The position numbers were made by a program, and so were the translations under genes. DNA of 9,069 bases from Acidobacterium sp. Its GTDB lineage: Bacteria; Acidobacteriota; Terriglobia; Terriglobales; Acidobacteriaceae. Location: contig PMAM01000110.1 of assembly GCA_003152595.1 (NCBI GenBank), positions 12,000-21,068 of the forward strand, given 5' to 3'. Every line of letters starts with the position of its first letter. The first letter of the stretch is position 1. Of this stretch, positions 1 to 7,369 are shown in pieces. The notes below the pieces were generated by a model that had not been told where the DNA came from, ran no database searches, and was given only the letters and a program-made list of their open reading frames with translations.

Positions 1-338
1 GCGGCATCCGTCACGTCGGTAAAGGTCCCGTCGCCGTTATTCCGGAACAGCCGATTCCGATACTTCGGATCGTCTTTCTTCAGCGTCGCAATGTTCGCCC
101 CATTGACGAAATAAATGTCCGGCCGTCCGTCTCCGTTGTAGTCGAACACAGCGACGCCGCCCGCCATGCTCTCCGGCGCATTTTTGCCCGGCGTCTCATC
201 GTTCTCCAGTGTGAACGGAATCTTCTTCAGCTCAAACCGAATCGGGCTCGCAGCGGGAGCCGCGTGGAGCAATAGGAAAGCCGCCCCGGCAAGACAGCCG
301 GCCACTGCGACACCGCGCACAAACTGCGAACCAGACAT
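1..338 (-). CDS. CRTAC1-family FG-GAP/VCBS repeat protein, N-terminal part
   Basis: This is the first 112 or so residues of an exported repeat protein; the gene runs off the left edge. The ATG at 338 opens a signal peptide: a short N-region with Arg8, a hydrophobic stretch at about 9-24, and a signal-peptidase-I-like APAA site near residue 30. VAGC at 12-15 resembles a lipobox, but the hydrophobic core continues past it, so I favour ordinary cleavage. FDYNGDGRPDIYF, around residues 67-79, is a classic FG-GAP/VCBS calcium-loop motif, followed by RLFRNNGDGTFTDVT. Such proteins form seven-bladed beta-propellers at the cell surface or outside, usually ending in an ASPIC/UnbV domain, which would lie beyond the window. 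A weak AAAGAG precedes the start. The gene lies 123 bases downstream of the PPIase gene on the same strand. Family is clear; function and ligand are unknown. Confidence 0.85.
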   Translation of the reverse strand, partial: MSGSQFVRGVAVAGCLAGAAFLLLHAAPAASPIRFELKKIPFTLENDETPGKNAPESMAGGVAVFDYNGDGRPDIYFVNGANIATLKKDDPKYRNRLFRNNGDGTFTDVTDA

Positions 339-461
339 GCTCTTTGCAGACTAAAGGAAGGACGAGCTATTCGCGCGGCGGCTTCAGCTACGGCAAACGG
401 TGCACTCTCCGGGAAGATCGACCGGCATTAGCGCGAAGCGCGGCCGCCTGGACCGCCAGTC

Positions 462-1556
462 CTACTGCGCCCCGTTCCGGAACACTTCTTCGGCGTAGTA
501 GTTTTCCACCCTCGCCTGGTTGCGCAGCATCTCCAGAAACGCGTTCTTCAGCAACTGCTCGCGGCTGTCGCGCAGCTGCTGCCGGATCGCCTGCTGCACC
601 CGCGGATCGTTCAGCTGGCGCTGCCCCGCTACCTCCCGATCGATCAGCTTATAGACCGCGTAGCCCACCGCCTGCTTCGACCCCGGGTTCGCATAGATCG
701 GCAGAATATCCGTGATCTGGCCCGGCTTGAGTTTCGAGATCGCCGCGTAGACCTCCGCGTCGGACTTCAGCTGCGATTCCGACACAAACCCCATATCGCC
801 GCCGTTGCCCGCCGTATTCGGATTCTCTGAATAATTCATCGCCAGCGCCGCGAAATCGTCGCCACTTTCAAGCTTGTTGTGCAGCACGTCGATCTTGCGC
901 TTCGCCTCCGCCTCGTTCATCGCCTTGCTGTTCTGCAAATTGCCCACCTGTTGCGGCGGCATCGGCGCGGCAGTCACAATGATCTGCGCCAGGTGGTAGT
1001 TCGGCTCCATCAGGTTGAAGTCAGCCTTGTGCTCGTTGTAGTAGGCCGCGATGTCCGCGTCGGTGATGTTGATCCTCGACGTGATCTCCTTATTGAACAG
1101 CTTCTCTTCCGTGCGATTCCGCCGGATCTCCCGCTTCAGATCGTCCAGCGTCATATGCTGCGAATCCAGACGCTTCTGAAATTCCTCCTGGGTGAACGGC
1201 GCCTTGATCTCGTTCAGCCGGTCGGAGACTTCCTCGTCGGTCGCCACCAGATTCTGCTTCGCCGCCCGCTGCATCACGATCTCCTCGTCGATCAGCTGGC
1301 GCACGATGTTCAGGCGCATGATCTCCGCCTGGATCTTCGACGGCGTCTGGTGCGAGTCACCCAGATTGTTCTGGAAGAGCGTCTCCACGTCGGAGCGAAG
1401 GATCGGCTTGCCATTGACCGTGGCCACGGTATTGGCGTCGTGCGACTTCTGGCAGCCGGCGCACAACACCAGCGCGACCGCCAGCCCTGCGAGAATCAAT
1501 TTGCGGTTGGAAAAACCAGCGCCCCACGCGCTGGAAGGATCCGATTGCGAGGTCAA
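462..1556 (-). CDS. SurA/PpiC-type peptidyl-prolyl isomerase lipoprotein
   Basis: Predicted periplasmic chaperone/prolyl isomerase that would escort outer-membrane proteins. From the chosen TTG (1556) it has 364 residues: an RK pair and hydrophobic segment at 18-34 ending in CAGC, with Cys35 the likely lipidated residue (Cys rather than Leu at -3 is not ideal); a helical SurA-type N-terminal chaperone domain at about 40-165, beginning ATVNGKPILRSDV; a parvulin rotamase domain at about 185-305 with YHLAQIIV, FAALAMNYSENPNTAGNGGDMGFV split around 235-258, and YKLIDRE; and a charged C-terminal helix. The last conserved parvulin histidine (GYHIIK in relatives) reads GYAVYK here, so isomerase activity may be weak and the role mainly chaperone. 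TTG at 1556 is preferred over TTG at 1583 because only 1556 has a good ribosome binding site; no in-frame ATG precedes the hydrophobic segment. The gene lies 84 bases after the DsbA-like gene, probably co-transcribed from lptD. Calling it true SurA is inference. Confidence 0.88.
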   Translation of the reverse strand: MTSQSDPSSAWGAGFSNRKLILAGLAVALVLCAGCQKSHDANTVATVNGKPILRSDVETLFQNNLGDSHQTPSKIQAEIMRLNIVRQLIDEEIVMQRAAKQNLVATDEEVSDRLNEIKAPFTQEEFQKRLDSQHMTLDDLKREIRRNRTEEKLFNKEITSRINITDADIAAYYNEHKADFNLMEPNYHLAQIIVTAAPMPPQQVGNLQNSKAMNEAEAKRKIDVLHNKLESGDDFAALAMNYSENPNTAGNGGDMGFVSESQLKSDAEVYAAISKLKPGQITDILPIYANPGSKQAVGYAVYKLIDREVAGQRQLNDPRVQQAIRQQLRDSREQLLKNAFLEMLRNQARVENYYAEEVFRNGAQ

Positions 1557-1562
1557 ACAATT

Positions 1563-1568
1563 CTCCCT
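1563..1568 (-). promoter_or_regulatory. Ribosome binding site selecting the TTG start of the PPIase gene
   Basis: On the minus strand AGGGAG lies six bases before the TTG at 1556-1554. The alternative TTG at 1583 has only C-rich sequence upstream. This decides the start in favour of 1556. Confidence 0.6.
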
Positions 1569-1640
1569 GCTGCGACGCCGCAAATCGGGGGGCGGCGCGT
1601 ACGCTTCAGAATAAATGCGGTCCCCTCACTCTGCATAGAC

Positions 1641-2699
1641 TCATTTCGCCGGCGTTGCGGTCTGAGCATGCGTTGCCGGCGCTTCCGCAGGCGGCGGGGT
1701 AATCCCCTGCTCGGTCAGTGCGCGATCGATCATGACCCACAGCTGGCGCTCGTCCAGCTGGCCGGCCCACCGCTCGCCACTCACAAAGAACGTCGGCGTC
1801 GCGTTTACACCCGCCCGGTCGGCGGCCCGTATTTCCGCAACGATCTTCGTGTCGTCCTGCTTCGCAATGCAGGCGTCCAGCTTCGCCGCATCCACGTGAT
1901 CGCGCGCGCCTTCCTGGTTCGCCAGCTTGTCCAGCATCGCGGCCGACTTGGCCAGATCCCGGTCCGGGCCCGTCACGTCCTGCCCGTGCGTGTGAAGATA
2001 GTCCACGTAATTCCAGTACGCCGCGGGATTCTCCGCCGCCAGACAGTTCGCGTCAACCGCCGCGTGCATCGCCCAGGGATGGATCTCCACCAGCGGATAA
2101 TCCAGGTAGATGAACTTCACCAGCCCCTTGTAATGCTCCAGCGTCGCGGGAAAGAACTCCGCATTCATCGCGGCGCAGAACGGGCACTCCAGATCGTCGA
2201 AGTTCACGATTGCGACCTTCGCATCCGAGTTCCCTCGCACCGGACGCCCTTCGGTGGGCAGCATCGACACTGGATCGGTGCCGATATCCCACTTCGACAA
2301 CCGGGCCAGCGTGTTGGAATCCTTCGACAGCAGGAACCCCACCGTCTGCTTCCTCTGCGGCTCGTTCGGCAAAGAAAAAGTCACCGCGATGCTGTCAAAT
2401 CCATTCACATCGCTCTTCTCGCGGGGGCCGATCGCAACTTCGTATTGCGGCGGCACGCTGAGTTCGGCGCGGATCATGACCTCAATCTTGCGATCGAGCG
2501 CCGAGGGAGCCGGATTCGCCGGAGCTGGAGACGCGGTTGATGCCTGTGTAGCGTTGGCCGCCGCCGTATTCGGTGTCTGCTGAGCAGGACAGGCAGCCAC
2601 GATCATCGACATCGCGCAGCCTGCAGAGAAAAACCATCTGAACAAGTAAAACCGCCTTCTTCGGCCGAAGAGCCGCGACCTCACGATTGCTGTTTTCAT
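1641..2699 (-). CDS. DsbA-family thiol-disulfide oxidoreductase (thioredoxin_4 type), probable lipoprotein
   Basis: Predicted periplasmic, membrane-tethered protein that makes or reshuffles disulfides in exported proteins. The 352 residues comprise: an Arg-rich N-terminus (RRRRF at 13-17) and hydrophobic segment ending in VAAC with Cys37 as possible lipid site; an Ala/Pro/Thr-rich linker at about 38-66; an extra alpha/beta-looking region at about 67-150 not found in classical DsbA; and a DsbA-like thioredoxin domain at about 153-328. The active site is CPFC at 172-175 in FDDLECPFC, and the cis-proline loop is NATPTFFV with Pro302. Cys219 and Cys277 match the second cysteine pair common in this subfamily. 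A Pro/Ala-rich tail ends the protein. The ATG at 2699 has only GGGGTG about ten bases upstream. It lies 87 bases after lptD and 84 before the SurA-like gene, so LptD is an obvious candidate substrate (inference). Oxidase versus isomerase cannot be told from sequence. Confidence 0.9.
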   Translation of the reverse strand: MKTAIVRSRLFGRRRRFYLFRWFFSAGCAMSMIVAACPAQQTPNTAAANATQASTASPAPANPAPSALDRKIEVMIRAELSVPPQYEVAIGPREKSDVNGFDSIAVTFSLPNEPQRKQTVGFLLSKDSNTLARLSKWDIGTDPVSMLPTEGRPVRGNSDAKVAIVNFDDLECPFCAAMNAEFFPATLEHYKGLVKFIYLDYPLVEIHPWAMHAAVDANCLAAENPAAYWNYVDYLHTHGQDVTGPDRDLAKSAAMLDKLANQEGARDHVDAAKLDACIAKQDDTKIVAEIRAADRAGVNATPTFFVSGERWAGQLDERQLWVMIDRALTEQGITPPPAEAPATHAQTATPAK

Positions 2700-2754
2700 T
2701 ATCGCAGTTCACCCCATCGGACCTGGCAGGCCTCGCCACAGCCACGGTCGAACT

Positions 2755-2779
2755 GGCTAAGGGCTACAGGCTACGGGCT
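2755..2779. repeat. Short heptamer tandem repeat between lptD and the DsbA-like gene
   Basis: On the plus strand GGCTAAG, GGCTACA, GGCTACG and a partial GGCT follow each other without gaps, giving about 3.5 copies of a 7-bp unit with two variable end bases. It lies just after the lptD stop codon, within the 87-base gap before the DsbA-like gene. Function is unknown; slipped-strand origin is likely. Confidence 0.6.
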
Positions 2780-2786
2780 GTTTCTC

Positions 2787-5303
2787 TCAGAACACGCTGA
2801 TCCGGTGCGCCAGATCGCCCACGCTCGCGAACCCCGCAAAGTTCACGCTGTAGAAGTATTCCGTGTCGTCGCGAATCGACCCCAGCGAGAACCGCCGGTA
2901 CTGGAAATCCAGTCCGCAGCAGTTCCAGTTGTACTGCGTCTGCAGCGCGCCATACTGCAGCTGCTGGTGGACCAGATCGTACGCCGCGCTGATCCCCGCG
3001 CTGGCCCCCAGCTTGTTCGCCGCCCCATAGACCGCCGACACATGAATCTGGTTGTAGGGGTTGGGAGTGTTGGGCGCACCCGGCGGCGTCTTCGCCGTCG
3101 TCAGCGGAGTCGTGCCCAGCGGCACGTTCACATACGAATCCCCGAACTGGAACCGGTAGAAGCCGCGCTGATATCCAGCGAAGATGTTGCTGGAGGTGAT
3201 CTTCCCCTCCTTCGCGTCGTAATCCAGATCCCACTCCGCGTCGGTGGCGCTCGTCGTCCGCACGCGCAGCCGTGAAATCACCGGCGTGTTGTGCCGCGCC
3301 TCGGTCATAAAATCGATGCCCGTGAAATCCAGCGTCGTGGTCAGCGGATTCGGCGTTCCCGGCGTGATGGCGTGATCGAAGTCCGGCTCGAAATAATACT
3401 TCTGCGCCACCCGCCAGGTGATCCAGTCCCGCGTCCCACCGCCGCACATGGAATCCGGCCCGAGCGCTTCATCGCCCTTGCACGGGTGCGGATGCAGATG
3501 CCGCAGAAACAGCCTCTGCGTCAGTCCGTATTGCAGTTCGTTCGTATCGCTGGCAATGTCAGTATCGTCGAAACGCAGAACCTGCTGAAAATTGTTGATT
3601 CCTGTCACGTATCGATAGCTCACATCCGGCTCGATGGTGTGCCGCATATCGCCGCCCAGCAGCCGCTGGAGCCACGGCGCCGAAAAATCCCGCTCCAGCA
3701 CCGGCGGCCGCAGGTCGAACCCTGCCTCCACGTCGGTCCGCGGCAGGCCCGCACCCCGCACTACCGGAATCTGCTCCAGGTCAACAGGGAACTGGCTCTT
3801 CCCGTACCAGGTCTCGCGAAGCGCCGCGTCCAGCCGGAACGTCCACCCGGCGAAGTGCAACGGCATTGAAAGGCGCGGGTAGAGGTCCACGCGCTGCACC
3901 CCCGCCGAGGTCCTGAAATTCGGATAATCGAAGCGCGACACGTCCCCCGCGGACCCGCTGAAGCCCCACCATACCGGCGAGACGCTCATCGCGCCGCCCA
4001 GCCGCCGGTCCGCCGCCTCCACCTCGAGCGTCGGCAAGTGCAGGATTCTCACCTCGTCGCCCGGCACGCTGGCGCTCTGAAAATCCTGATAGCGGTTGAA
4101 CCGCAGGCTCGCCCACACATCGCCTGACTCGTGCGTCACGAACATCTGCGACTTCACCTCGGAGTTGATCGCCAGCGCGTAGTCTTCCTCGAAAACCAGC
4201 CGGTAAATGTAGGAACTTAGATACTCGGCGTCCACCACACCCATGGTGTGCGGCGAAAAATCGTAGCGCCCGTTTCCGCTCAGATCGATCCCGCCCTGAT
4301 TCTGCCCCCGCTGCCCGTTCTTCTCCCACACCCCTTCATCCAGCAGACTGTGAACGCGCACCGTGCCGAAGTCCGCCCCCGGACCCCGATAACGGAACTG
4401 CCCGCTGGGCGCAAAACCACGCTTCGACCACCATTGCGAGGCCACCGTCATATCGGCGCTCCGCCCCAGCGTCACGTAAACCGCCTCCCCCACCATGAAG
4501 CCCTTGGTCGTGTTGTTGCCGATATACGGAATCGAAAAACCCGATACCCTCGCTTCATTCACAGGATGCGTCGCGTAGGGTAGATACATCAGCGGCAGGT
4601 GAAAGACCTCGAAAAGCCCATTGCTGGTCCTCGCCACGCCGTTATTCAGCTCGATGGTGTGCGACAGGATTCGCCAGTCCGGCTTCGGCAGCCGGCACGA
4701 CGTCATCGTGCCGTGGATCACCCGGTAATGCCCCTGGCCAAGCTGCTGCACCTCGCGGCCGGTCAGCGCAAACGGATTCGGCGCCGTGAACACCATCCGT
4801 CCGCGCGGATTCCGCTCCACCCCCAACGTGCCCACCACATCAAAAAAGTCGCCTGTATCGGCCTCGACATTGATGGTGCCGTGGTCCGCCACAAAGTGCT
4901 CATCGTCGGGGCCGCCGTCGATCATCAGGTGCCCCTCCGCGTCGATCTCCCCCGTCCCGTCGTTGTACGTCGCCCGGTCCGCATGCACGATGTAGTTGCG
5001 GTAATAAATCACCACATCGCCGTCCAGCGTATACAGATTGCTGTTCTTCAGCCCCTGCCGCGACTGCGTGCGCGCGACCAGCTTCACCGGAACCCCCTGC
5101 TGCGGCTGGGGCACCACGTGCGCCTCCGGCAGCTGGCTTTGCAGGCTGGGATCGTCCGGCAAATCGGCGCTGCTCGGCGGAGCCTCTGGACTTGCGCCCT
5201 GCGACGTGTTCGGGGGGGGAAGCTGAGTGGTAACCGTCTGCGCCCGAGGCCGCGGCTGCAACAGCAGAAACAGCGTGATACACCAAAACAGACGGGTTCT
5301 CAT
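2787..5303 (-). CDS. lptD: LPS-assembly protein LptD (OstA/Imp)
   Basis: Outer-membrane translocon component that, with LptE, inserts lipopolysaccharide into the outer leaflet. From the ATG at 5303 it has 838 residues: signal peptide at about 1-21 (RTR, then a hydrophobic core, cleavage near PRA/Q), a Pro/Gln-rich linker, an OstA/LptA-like beta-jellyroll at about 75-170 (LYTLDGDVVIYYRNYIVHADRATY split across 90-113), then the LptD beta-barrel to the end. SCRLPKPDW with Cys203 matches the E. coli CLP segment holding Cys173. NCCGLDFQYRRF, Cys795-Cys796, matches the E. coli Cys724-Cys725 pair. No cysteine remains in the mature N-terminus to match Cys31; two extra cysteines lie at 608 and 620. 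The terminal Phe is typical of BAM substrates. In-frame ATGs at 5324 and 5357 would add 7 or 18 residues; 5303 is chosen because it places the signal peptide directly at the start, but no start has a strong ribosome binding site. Heads the minus-strand cluster. Confidence 0.95.
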   Translation of the reverse strand: MRTRLFWCITLFLLLQPRPRAQTVTTQLPPPNTSQGASPEAPPSSADLPDDPSLQSQLPEAHVVPQPQQGVPVKLVARTQSRQGLKNSNLYTLDGDVVIYYRNYIVHADRATYNDGTGEIDAEGHLMIDGGPDDEHFVADHGTINVEADTGDFFDVVGTLGVERNPRGRMVFTAPNPFALTGREVQQLGQGHYRVIHGTMTSCRLPKPDWRILSHTIELNNGVARTSNGLFEVFHLPLMYLPYATHPVNEARVSGFSIPYIGNNTTKGFMVGEAVYVTLGRSADMTVASQWWSKRGFAPSGQFRYRGPGADFGTVRVHSLLDEGVWEKNGQRGQNQGGIDLSGNGRYDFSPHTMGVVDAEYLSSYIYRLVFEEDYALAINSEVKSQMFVTHESGDVWASLRFNRYQDFQSASVPGDEVRILHLPTLEVEAADRRLGGAMSVSPVWWGFSGSAGDVSRFDYPNFRTSAGVQRVDLYPRLSMPLHFAGWTFRLDAALRETWYGKSQFPVDLEQIPVVRGAGLPRTDVEAGFDLRPPVLERDFSAPWLQRLLGGDMRHTIEPDVSYRYVTGINNFQQVLRFDDTDIASDTNELQYGLTQRLFLRHLHPHPCKGDEALGPDSMCGGGTRDWITWRVAQKYYFEPDFDHAITPGTPNPLTTTLDFTGIDFMTEARHNTPVISRLRVRTTSATDAEWDLDYDAKEGKITSSNIFAGYQRGFYRFQFGDSYVNVPLGTTPLTTAKTPPGAPNTPNPYNQIHVSAVYGAANKLGASAGISAAYDLVHQQLQYGALQTQYNWNCCGLDFQYRRFSLGSIRDDTEYFYSVNFAGFASVGDLAHRISVF

Positions 5304-5659
5304 CGCGCGCGGCAATTCCAGCATAGCAAAGCGGAATGCCGGCGGTGCGGCGCGCATCGGGCTCGCCAGGCTTCAGGATCGCCATCTTCACGGGACCTCA
5401 GTTCGCAGGACGTTGCATTACCGCCGCGCTGCAGAAACCAGGCTCGCCGGCGGAGAAAATTCAGCGCAGTATCACTCATGGGAGGATCGGCCGCTGTTCA
5501 ACCCATGGAATCCACGCTTCGATCGCCGCTGGCCCTCGCTGTTCGCCATCCTGCGCAATCTCGCCTCTTCTTTCCATCCTCTGCCTCAATCCCTCACAGA
5601 CGCGCTTTCATCAGCAGAGTTTCCTCCCAAAATGCGTGCAAAATAGGAGTGAGGCACAA
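5304..5659. promoter_or_regulatory. Divergent intergenic region between lptD and the RDD gene
   Basis: These 356 bases separate the outward-facing starts of lptD and the RDD gene, so promoters for both should lie here. I could not identify a convincing -35/-10 pair on either strand. The part up to 5357 may belong to lptD if an upstream ATG is used. Open frames cross the region, but none has a ribosome binding site or recognisable product. The 3' end holds the RDD ribosome binding site. Confidence 0.45.
5645..5654 (+). promoter_or_regulatory. Ribosome binding site for the RDD gene (GTG start)
   Basis: AGGAGTGAGG contains two purine-rich cores: AGGAG ends ten bases, and GAGG five bases, before the GTG at 5660. 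It is the best ribosome binding site in the window and supports this GTG over the far-upstream in-frame ATG at 5336, which would overlap the upstream in-frame starts of divergent lptD. Confidence 0.65.
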
Positions 5660-6913
5660 GTGACCGGCTCCCCCTCCAGTTCAGACTCGCACGCCCCCGC
5701 GCGTGAGACCCCCGGCGCAGCCATACCCGCCTGGAAGGACGAAATCGCGGCTCGCGTTCGCGCCCACCGCAGCCGCACTCCCGCCCATCAGCCTACCCTG
5801 CCCGGCCTCGAAGAAGTATCCTCGCCCGATGCGATTGCCGCCCGCGTTGCCGAACGCTACTCCCGGCTTCCCTCCTGGCGCCAGGCGCTCGCCGCGGAGG
5901 CCGCCGCCCAATCTACCGTCAATTCCCTGGCCGCAGCCGCCGGCGCTCCGCCCAAAGACGAAACCGAACCAGAACAGCTCTCCATCGTCCAGGAAGCTCC
6001 CGCGCCGGCAGCACCCGCAGACCCACTGCCCGAGCCCTGTCAGCCCGACCTCCTGCGCTATTCCGTCAGCATCGATTCCCTGCCGAGCCCTCGCTCCGCT
6101 CCGCCCGAAGCCCATGCAGCGATCCATTTTCCGGACCGGATGCCCGAGTCGTACCTCTCCGACCCTCTCGAAGATGCTGTCGTCGAGCCCTCGCGGCCGC
6201 TGCCCGCCAGCCTCATCACCACGCCCCGCGAACTCGTCGCCCCACGCAAGGCACGCCCTCGCCTCGCCGAGGGTCCCCTCCTCGAATCGGTTCCGCCTTC
6301 TCCGGTTGTCCCCAAACAGGAGCCGATGGCACACTCGCCTGCAGATCGTCCCGCGCTTCGGGCAGCGGAACCCGAATCCGCCTCGCCCACCCCGGAGGCG
6401 CGACCGCAGGCCGCACCCGCATGGCACTCCATTCACCTGGATGGGGAGGCCCCTGGCCGCGAGCCCCGCGCCTCCTCGCCTCTCTCCGACGGGCCCGCGC
6501 TGCACGTCGCACCCCTCGAAGACCGCGCCATGGCGGCCCTGGTGGATTGCGCCCTCGCCCTCTGCGCTTTCCTGCTCTTCTCCATGGTCTTCGCGCTCTC
6601 CAGCACCCACCTGCCCCACGGCCGCATCGCCCTCATCGGCGCCTGCGCCATCCTCTTCGCCATGGGCCTGCTCTACCAACTCCTTTTTTTCAGCCTTACA
6701 GACGCCACTCCGGGCATGCGCTATGCCAAAATTGCCCTTTGCACCTTTGACGATGAAAATCCCGCCCGCTCCACGCTCCGTGGCCGCATTGCCGCCCTGC
6801 TTCTCTCTGCTCTGCCCCTCGGGCTCGGATTTCTGTGGGCCGTCTTCGACGAAGATTCGCTCGGCTGGCACGACCGCATCACCCGCACGTACCAGCGCAG
6901 TTACCGGGACTGA
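5660..6913 (+). CDS. RDD-family membrane protein with long Pro/Ala-rich N-terminal tail
   Basis: Inner-membrane protein of 417 residues. Residues 1-285 are low-complexity, Pro/Ala/Ser/Glu-rich and probably disordered and cytoplasmic, broken by two short conserved-looking helices: DEIAARVRAHRSR at 27-39 and DAIAARVAERYSR at 57-69. Residues 286-417 form the RDD domain: LEDRAMAALVD at the start of helix 1 (about 291-313), helix 2 (about 322-346), ATPGMRYAKI with Asp364 in the following loop, helix 3 (about 377-397), and the family signature GLGFLWAVFDEDSLGWHDR at 387-405. RDD proteins are mostly uncharacterised; some have been linked to ion transport, but no substrate can be read here. The start is GTG with AGGAG/GAGG upstream. 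It is divergent from lptD and is followed 63 bases later by another small membrane protein gene. The domain is certain; function is unknown. Confidence 0.9.
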   Translation: MTGSPSSSDSHAPARETPGAAIPAWKDEIAARVRAHRSRTPAHQPTLPGLEEVSSPDAIAARVAERYSRLPSWRQALAAEAAAQSTVNSLAAAAGAPPKDETEPEQLSIVQEAPAPAAPADPLPEPCQPDLLRYSVSIDSLPSPRSAPPEAHAAIHFPDRMPESYLSDPLEDAVVEPSRPLPASLITTPRELVAPRKARPRLAEGPLLESVPPSPVVPKQEPMAHSPADRPALRAAEPESASPTPEARPQAAPAWHSIHLDGEAPGREPRASSPLSDGPALHVAPLEDRAMAALVDCALALCAFLLFSMVFALSSTHLPHGRIALIGACAILFAMGLLYQLLFFSLTDATPGMRYAKIALCTFDDENPARSTLRGRIAALLLSALPLGLGFLWAVFDEDSLGWHDRITRTYQRSYRD

Positions 6914-6976
6914 TAGCCCTTCGGTAACCCCCTTTCGGGCAACGACTTTTCACGCCAAATTCGCATCCCAGTTCCT

Positions 6977-7369
6977 GTGACTACGTCAACAATGACGACC
7001 GCTGCATCCCAATCCGGCCCCTGGCACGGTCAGTTCGAAGGCCACGCCCGGATTTACATGTCTCTTGCCTTAATTGAATCTGCTGCTTTGGTGATCTCTC
7101 CCTGGTTGATCGGCCTGGTATCCAGCTGGCATCATCCCGGCGGCATTGTGTCCATCGATTTGCCCGTCCCACCCGGATGGCTTGTCCTGATTGATCTGCT
7201 GGGGATCGTTCTGGCTTATGCCTGGTACGCGTTGTACCGGCGCCTCAGCGTAAGGATCGCCGAAGGCGCTCCCGGTTATCCGTTCCTCGATCGCATCCGG
7301 CTCACCATGGCCCTGCTCGCTCAGAATGTGCTCGCCCTGATCATTCTCATCGCGATCGAAGTCCGTTAG
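6977..7369 (+). CDS. Small three-helix membrane protein of unknown function
   Basis: I do not recognise this 130-residue protein. It has a Thr/Ser-rich soluble start (1-25), then three hydrophobic segments at about 27-49, 67-87 and 108-127. A His-His-Pro-Gly loop follows helix 1, a Pro-rich IDLPVPPGW lies before helix 2, and positive residues (YRRLSVR) follow helix 2, suggesting that loop is cytoplasmic. The start is GTG at 6977 or ATG at 6992 (five codons shorter); neither has a clear ribosome binding site. Support comes from the coherent membrane-protein pattern, same strand and 63-base spacing after the RDD gene. Its codon use seems somewhat more AT-tolerant than its neighbours. It converges with the UnbV gene, 65 bases apart end to end. 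Confidence 0.75.
   Translation: MTTSTMTTAASQSGPWHGQFEGHARIYMSLALIESAALVISPWLIGLVSSWHHPGGIVSIDLPVPPGWLVLIDLLGIVLAYAWYALYRRLSVRIAEGAPGYPFLDRIRLTMALLAQNVLALIILIAIEVR

Noticed and set aside
879..2540. 553-codon open frame on the plus strand
   Set aside because: It runs antisense across the PPIase and DsbA-like genes and the gap between them. Its product is Arg/His/Leu-rich with no domain, as expected from a GC-rich shadow frame.
4599..5663. 354-codon plus-strand frame antisense to lptD
   Set aside because: Arg/His-rich, no motif, covered by the clearly real lptD coding sequence on the other strand.
5681..6871. 396-codon minus-strand frame antisense to the RDD gene
   Set aside because: Gly/Arg-rich shadow; the plus-strand frame has an unmistakable RDD domain and a good ribosome binding site.
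6919..6944. GCCC...GGGC pairing between the RDD gene and the next gene
   Set aside because: Four-base arms with a long loop and no T-tract; not distinguishable from chance in GC-rich DNA.
5703..6980. 425-codon plus-strand frame overlapping the RDD gene
   Set aside because: Almost wholly Pro/Ser/Arg, out of frame with the RDD domain; a product of C-rich codon use.
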